From: Temnopleurus reevesii
Lineage: Eukaryota > Echinodermata > Echinoidea > Temnopleuroida > Temnopleuridae
Assembly: GCA_036244855.1 (NCBI GenBank)
Contig: BQKZ01001755.1
Coordinates: 100,704-125,560 of the forward strand
Reading direction: 5' to 3'
Length of the DNA stretch: 24,857 bases
Position 1 is the stretch's first letter; each line of letters begins with the position of its first letter. The position numbers were made by a program, and so were the translations under genes. The notes under the pieces were generated by a model. It was given only the letters and a program-made list of their open reading frames with translations. It made no database searches and was not told the origin of the DNA. This document shows, piece after piece, positions 20,137 to 24,857 of this stretch.

Positions 20137-20138
20137 TA

Positions 20139-20676
20139 GTACATGTTCAATATCCACGTCTAGTTAACGTTACACAAAATATAATTGACAGAGCATTTTC
20201 GATGTTCGGTCCTGCGTTAAATAGCGCATCCATGCACGTATCCACGATTACCTTCGTATTTTTCGCGCAATCAAAATATGACATTGGATTCTAAAAGTAA
20301 GCCATAATTTTTTAATACAAACATTTACAGAGGTATCTAATCTTGCTGCTTCCAATTCAAAACAGATGTTGAAAATCATCAAAGCAGGAAAATTATGTAT
20401 AATTTGATGTAAGGATCATATTCCAGAGAAATGCGAATTACTAATGCTGTATTTTCTGGCATCAATTGCCAAACAGTGTTAACAGTTGCTGTACAGTGTA
20501 CTCTAAACAAGTCCTGAATTTAGATTTGGTGTAGTTTATAGCTGTTTCAACCTGTCAGACTCCATACTTTCTTGTGCCCTTTTACATGTAGCTTTGTTCG
20601 CTATGTCCAGCAATTTCATAATTTTAATACATATACATGTATGTTATTTCTCGTTTTCTTTTGGCTTCTCGTTCAG
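20139..20676. other. Likely intron or 5' flank of the BEN gene
   Basis: No upstream exon with matching phase was found. The stretch leads into the polypyrimidine tract at 20658-20673. Confidence 0.4.
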
Positions 20677-20741
20677 CCTCTCCAGAAGTGCTCCATCACA
20701 TGAAGAGACTGGTGGAACTGCTTACTCCACGAAATCAACAG
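20677..20741 (+). CDS. BEN-domain protein, candidate internal exon (most upstream found)
   Basis: The acceptor tract TTTTGGCTTCTCGTTCAG precedes 65 nt ending AATCAACAG before GTAATA. In the frame that leaves phase 0 for the next exon it reads SPEVLHHMKRLVELLTPRNQ, entering with two bases. Of the other frames, one meets TGA within the exon. A second stays open here but leads into a stop in the next exon. No domain is recognised. It is assigned to the BEN gene by strand, phase and proximity only. Exons further upstream were not found. Confidence 0.45.
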
Positions 20742-21399
20742 GTAATATAGTCATGTAAATGTATCATTTTCATTTATAAAAATTAGGTGTGTTTTTTTAA
20801 GTTTGTGCCATTACACAGGAGTATTGCAAATTGTGAAATTTCAACATTCAAGCACAAATTGGTTTCTGGTGCCTAATGGCCAAATTGATTCCTGCAACTT
20901 TGGTCTTCTCAGGTATTTATCTATTTATTTATTTTTGTTTGAATCACATGTATGAGAATTTTCCTGATTTCAGAAAATTTGGTACCCAATTCTGTAAGAC
21001 TTGGTCTATTTCAAGGCATTCACAGGATTTTTTTTCCGGAAAATGAATTCTCATAAATAAACACCAAGACTTAGTTCTTTCAGAAATCAGGGGAATAACA
21101 TTACCCCTAACATATTTCAGTAGCAAGTCAACTGAACGTGTATACATGTATTTCATGAAAAATTAAATTTTGTGGAATTATCCTTATACATTCCATTTAA
21201 TATTGTCCATATGACATCGCAAACTTTGATAGTCTCCTTATCCAGCGATGACGACACAGAAATTGTCAAAGCTTATAATGTTAAAAAAAGTGTCTTATTT
21301 TTCTCAAACTTTCACTGATATGTTTTAATATTACTGTTTTCACTCAATCCATATTTTGTATTTGGGTTTTGGTCCCATTTGTTTTTCTTCTGTGTTAAG

Positions 21400-21468
21400 G
21401 CCTACCTGCAAAGCACCACCTATCATCAAGATAACGACAGTAACGTAGCTTCCAAGAGTGTCCAACAG
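21400..21468 (+). CDS. BEN-domain protein, internal exon (duplicate copy 1)
   Basis: The exon is 69 nt, phase 0 to 0, between TGTGTTAAG and GTACGATAC. It encodes AYLQSTTYHQDNDSNVASKS then VQQ. The exon at 21841 begins ASLQSTTYHQNDKDINVASS, so the two are paralogous and 441 bp apart. About 200 bp of upstream intron is duplicated too. The peptide is polar and low in hydrophobics, like a linker N-terminal to the BEN domain. Either copy could be used, or both, because both are symmetrical phase-0 cassettes. Confidence 0.6.
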
Positions 21469-21840
21469 GTACGATACATTCAGACCTTTTCATTACCGTT
21501 TTTACATGTTCATATGTTATATCACATGCTGTGTTTGCTAGAACTACTTTGTCAGCAGATCATGCCCAAACTGCTCCAGCTTTTTTAAGCTTTTCATATC
21601 TTACTGGAAGCTCCAACGTATCAACAGGTAATAAAAAAAAGTCTTGTATCATTAATATTGTCCATATGACATCTCAAACTTTGATAGTCCCCTTATCCAG
21701 CGATGATGACAAAGAAGCTGTCAAAGCTTTTAATGATAACAAATTGTCTGATTTTTCTCAAACTTTCAAAGATATGTTTTCACTCAATCCACATTTTGTA
21801 TTTGGTTGTTGGTCTCATTTGTATTTTCTTCTGTGTTTAG

Positions 21841-21945
21841 GCCTCCCTGCAAAGCACCACCTATCATCAGAACGACAAGGACATCAACGTGGCTTCCAGC
21901 AAGCATCAAGAGAGCAATGCTACGGAGGTGCCACATGGAAAAAGG
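21841..21945 (+). CDS. BEN-domain protein, internal exon (duplicate copy 2)
   Basis: The exon is 105 nt, phase 0 to 0, between TTCTTCTGTGTTTAG and GTATAG. It starts ASLQSTTYHQNDKDINVASS and ends KHQESNATEVPHGKR. It joins in frame to the exon at 22387 (RILIRDPKNPSK). Two longer open readings cross this exon in the other frames, but they run through both splice sites into intron. The phase-0 frame is preferred because it matches both the duplicate exon and the BEN exon. Confidence 0.62.
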
Positions 21946-22070
21946 GTATAGAAATAGCTGTTGTTTGTCAATTCTCTTTGAAAGCAATTTGTGTACTTTT
22001 TCAGGTAAATGTTTTCGTGAAACAAAATTTGCAATTATCACAGCCTTGCCAAAATTTCTGCTGTGTAGTA

Positions 22071-22236
22071 CAGTGAAATATTGTTATAAAGAGGTTGGAT
22101 CTAACAAGGTCCCTGATATAACAAGGTGATTTTGCTGGTTCCAGCTCTTTATTGTTGTTTATTTTTTACCCTGATATAGTGAGAAACCTGATATAACAAG
22201 GTAATTTTCATGGTCCCAAGGACCTCGTTATATCTG
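22071..22236. mobile_element. pogo/Tigger-like MITE, 166 bp, in BEN gene intron
   Basis: The ends are CAGTGAAATATTGTTATAAA and, inverted, CAGATATAACGAGGTCCTTG, with TA on each side. It has internal repeats of GATATAACAAGGT. It is inverted relative to the copy at 7497-7662 and lies in the intron before the first BEN-domain exon. Confidence 0.72.
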
Positions 22237-22386
22237 TATTTGAAAGGTAAACACATCCTTTGCTGGTATGGTATGTACACATGTATGGACAACCATAATT
22301 CCATCAAATCACCAAACTTATTGGTTTGCAGACACTTTTATTTTCATCCTGTGTATTATTTTTCTTACATGTATCTTTACTCACAG

Positions 22387-22648
22387 AGAATCTTGATCAG
22401 AGACCCAAAGAATCCATCAAAATATGACAGTGTAACTGAAGACAGCCTATCTGTCTATAAGGCAGAGCAGGCTGCCCTGGAAAGGAAGAGTGGGAATAAT
22501 GCTAAACTGCTCCTGAATAAAATCATTGACTGTGTTTTCACCAAGGAAGAACTTGCAAATGCCAAGGGGCAAGGAATGCGGCAAAAAAAAACAAACACCA
22601 ATGGTCAACAGCAACCCCTGGACCTTAAGAAAGTTTCGGCAATAAGGG
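22387..22648 (+). CDS. BEN-domain protein, exon with first half of the BEN domain
   Basis: The BEN domain is a helical DNA- and protein-binding module found in chromatin and transcription factors such as the BEND family, BANP/SMAR1 and Drosophila Insensitive. This 262-nt exon follows CTTTACTCACAG and ends AGGG before GTAATT. It encodes a charged linker (RILIRDPKNPSKYDS...) and then the domain start: AKLLLNKIIDCVFTKEELAN, a short basic Gln/Asn-rich loop, and QPLDLKKVSAIR. The pattern L-L-x(3)-[FL]-x-x-E-E-L, followed by LD..K..AI, is typical of BEN helices. It ends in phase 1, and the split codon becomes Glu on joining the next exon. The fit to BEN is good; the specific subfamily cannot be named. 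Confidence 0.8.
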
Positions 22649-22887
22649 GTAATTATTGTATTGTATTTTTATAAGAATTAAGCTATATTATTTACATGCA
22701 ATGCTTTATACATACGATTTGGCACAGAGGTATATAATCAAAATGCAAATATTTGGAAAGTTTTGGGAGATAATTGTATTACATGTCCTACATTTAATAT
22801 TTTATGCACTCTAACAATGATTAATTTGCTGCACCATTTCTATAACTGGCAAATATTTTTTTTTCCTCTTTCTCTCTCAATTTGCAG

Positions 22888-23027
22888 AATACGTACGCAC
22901 CTTGTCTGTCAAGCACAAGTGGGCCCAACTAGACAACAAGGAGTTCAATAAAACCATAACCAACAAATGCACCAACGCAAGGGCTAAAATAAACAGCTTC
23001 AGTAAAGATAAGTTGGTTACATTGTAA
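22888..23027 (+). CDS. BEN-domain protein, terminal exon with second half of the BEN domain and stop
   Basis: After TTTCTCTCTCAATTTGCAG the exon adds AA to the preceding G (Glu). It then encodes YVRTLSVKHKWAQLDNKEFN, KTITNKCTNARAKINSF and SKDKLVTL, with TAA at 23025-23027. The order YVR, then W, then an IN.KC..AR helix is the usual C-terminal half of a BEN domain, where basic residues contact DNA. The protein ends a few residues after the domain, as in many BEND proteins. No AATAAA was seen in the next few hundred bases. Confidence 0.8.
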
Positions 23028-24724
23028 ATTTACAATTAGGTCAATCCATGTCAAATTAAGAGTATGTGCAGGCAAGTTGTCACCTTGATATAAAGGAATT
23101 TTGATATGTAATTTTATTGTCATTGCAGTAGAGTTATTCAAGACAATGTGTCAAATTTCAGCTCTTGGTCTGCAACTATTTGCATATTAATATACATACG
23201 CACTTTGAACGTCAAACACAAGATTTGTACCATCATTTATTCAGATTTTGTGGTATTAATGCTCTTGTAATGAAAGTTCGTGGAAAATGTATCTATTTTG
23301 TATCTGATTATAATGATAAAAAATATTGGTGAATCATCAGATATGTCATGTATTTTCATATTGTTTAAATCACTCAAGGTGTAGGTTGAGTAAGGTAAGA
23401 CTGTTATAGCACCATCTTGTGTTTGTGCTATAGCCCCATCTTGTGTCCAAGTTCATAAAGCTTTTGAAGTGTATCAAGTATCAAGGATATTGATTGTTTG
23501 TGATGCCAAATCACTGAGCTATATCACTGGAAATCAGTTAGGCCCATACGCACCGTACAAACAATTGAAGTGACCATGCGGACGCTGCGCATCACTGCAC
23601 TAGCAACAATGAACCTGATTGCCAAACTCGCTTTTTTAAGTGGCGTCCGTTCACGTGTACGGACAAACACAATATGTGGGTCCAGAGATAGTCATTAAAG
23701 TCGTCACATCAGTAGGGATTTTAGGTTTAAAAATTCACTTCTTTATTACGTATACAATTCGTAATGTTAGGTATTGTATTCATCCTCAGCCTCTTAACTG
23801 TCGATTTATGCAGTTCATTCCTGCATCTGTAGGTATTTTCATGCAAAATTGTCATCAATATCAAAAGTAACAAACCTACACAAACATATGGAAGTGAGCG
23901 TTCGTGGAGTGGTTGATGAAAGTGGTTACGTAACAGCTGGATGGCTTCAACGTGATTGGCCTTACTGATCTCCAGTGATAGAGTTCAGTGTGCAAAATCA
24001 CCTTGAATCAAGAGCAACATGAAATCTTGGTTATATTTGAAGGCAGCATAGGAGGTAATGAGGTTAGTTTATCTCATGATCATAATGATTTCTGATATTT
24101 TGTATGCTAAATTTGTAAATTAATGAGTTTATTTTGGCTTGTCATTTGAACAAATGCACATGATGCCAATGTGTGTTATATGCATATTACATTACATGAT
24201 AGCAAGAAATGAAGTCTATATAGTTCAATGTATGTAATTATGTTTGCTATTACATTTGAAGGTAATGCTATGATATCCTTGGTAGTATTAGTGGGTCATT
24301 CATGCTAATGACTTTGAAGAGATGAACATGGAATTTGTGTATAAAAAGACAGCATTTATTGAATGACATTAGGGGCCACTGAAAGTCATGCATTAATTAA
24401 AGTCGAATGGGCGTGACAGGAGATTAAGTCTGCATGTAGCCGGCTAACTAGACTAGTTCGTGCGGGATGCTCCTGTTATGACACGAGAGCGAGTAGGGAA
24501 TGTGCGCGGCTTTCACAAAATGGTAGTGTTCACTGCAGCGAAGTCTTCTGTCCAGCACATTTCACGCTGGGTCGACTTTAAGGTCAGCTGCATATAGGTG
24601 AAGCCATTTACTCAGATTTAGGTCTTCCGTTTTTTAGACAAATCATTATTGAGTCTTCTTTATTTGAGGATAAATGGATAAAAGCCAAATTAATATAAAT
24701 ACCTGTTTTCTTAATGTGTTTAAA
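23028..24724. other. 3' flank of the BEN gene, no gene recognised
   Basis: Contains a repeated phrase TATAGC(A/C)CCATCTTGTGT (23405 and 23431). A more GC-rich, CpG-containing stretch at 24400-24590 might be a promoter for something to the right; that is only an inference. Confidence 0.4.
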
Positions 24725-24853
24725 ATGATGCTTTATAAACAATTATTAACTGTTACAGTTTTCACCGAGTTTACAACTGAATTAACGAGCTTTATGGAGC
24801 GCATACAACTGTATTATGGAGACTATGAAGAAGAAAACGAAACAACAGAATAA
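24725..24853 (+). CDS. Small ORF or terminal exon at the right edge, doubtful
   Basis: ATG ATG at 24725 opens a 42-codon frame, MMLYKQLLTVTVFTEFTTEL then TSFMERIQLYYGDYEEENET, stopping TAA at 24851. An acceptor-like TTAACTGTTACAG ends at 24758. The piece could therefore instead be a last exon reading FTEFTTELTSFMERIQ with an acidic tail. No domain is recognised. Sequence just beyond the window would decide. Confidence 0.25.
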   Translation: MMLYKQLLTVTVFTEFTTELTSFMERIQLYYGDYEEENETTE

Positions 24854-24857
24854 AAGA

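Larger units (their letters stand above)
21190..21950 (+). repeat. Local tandem duplication of an exon plus upstream intron
   Basis: Two blocks, about 21190-21470 and 21645-21950, share long stretches, for example TCCATATGACATC, the segment TTATCCAGCGATGA, CACTCAATCCA and the exon start GCAAAGCACCACCTATCATC. Between them, 21590-21627 ends GTATCAACAG before GTAATA, like the exon at 20677-20741, so the duplication may have begun with that exon. The middle copy has TAA just upstream in the matching frame. It would also enter in phase 1 after a phase-0 exon, so it is probably skipped. Confidence 0.7.

Noticed and set aside
21531..22076. 181-codon plus-strand frame as one continuous protein
   Set aside because: It crosses the acceptor at 21840 and the donor at 21946 in a frame that does not match the duplicated exon or the BEN exon. 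The SSDDDKEAVKAF part is in duplicated intron, and its first copy is frameshifted.

Overview
Organism: this looks like nuclear DNA of a marine invertebrate, most likely an echinoderm, a hemichordate or a lophotrochozoan. The reasons are AT-rich DNA with introns at GT..AG sites, two split animal genes (one an ocular-albinism-type GPCR), many small TIR elements, and the frequent word ACATGTA. The phylum is an inference. There are no bacterial features. One ambiguous base (n) lies at 2596.

Gene 1 (minus strand, 3143-13224): I assembled four coding exons of a GPR143 (OA1) orthologue: exon 1 at 12685-13027, exon 2 at 12029-12132, exon 3 at 4535-4623 and exon 4 at 3143-3241. All phases agree (1, 0, 2, 2) and all splice sites are canonical. 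They encode the N-terminus through TM4, about 211 residues. The rest should lie beyond the left edge. Exon 1 may begin at a splice acceptor at 13224, which would give a 197-nt 5'UTR exon with several short upstream ORFs.

Gene 2 (plus strand, 20677-23027): these are the last exons of a BEN-domain protein. The exons are at 20677-20741, 21400-21468, 21841-21945, 22387-22648 and 22888-23027, with the stop at 23025. The second and third arose by a local tandem duplication. Upstream exons were not found.

Mobile DNA fills most of the rest. A dispersed repeat R sits uninterrupted at 13380-14345. A second, inverted copy in GPR143 intron 2 is split into 4760-4945, 7664-8264 and 9885-10075 by nested insertions. 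The first insertion block (4946-7663) holds a GC-rich fold-back element and two MITEs. The second insertion is a 1620-bp TIR element, E1 (8265-9884), with a CAAT target duplication; the intact copy of R shows the empty site. A related 2514-bp element, E2 (15477-17990), has a perfect 19-bp TIR and a TCTA duplication.

E1 and E2 both carry a scattered array of a 16-bp motif in nearly the same order, orientation and spacing. The motif differs en bloc between them: GTGAYGTAYGGGACA in E1 and GTAACGCGTGGGACA in E2. This motif-switched array is the most novel thing in the window. Other elements are a 1.4-kb TIR element (10360-11778), three TA-flanked pogo/Tigger-like MITEs, a hAT-like MITE 37 bp from a GPR143 splice acceptor, a U2 snRNA 5' fragment, a tRNA-like remnant, a CGTATCCA minisatellite and a 466-bp-period duplication at the left.
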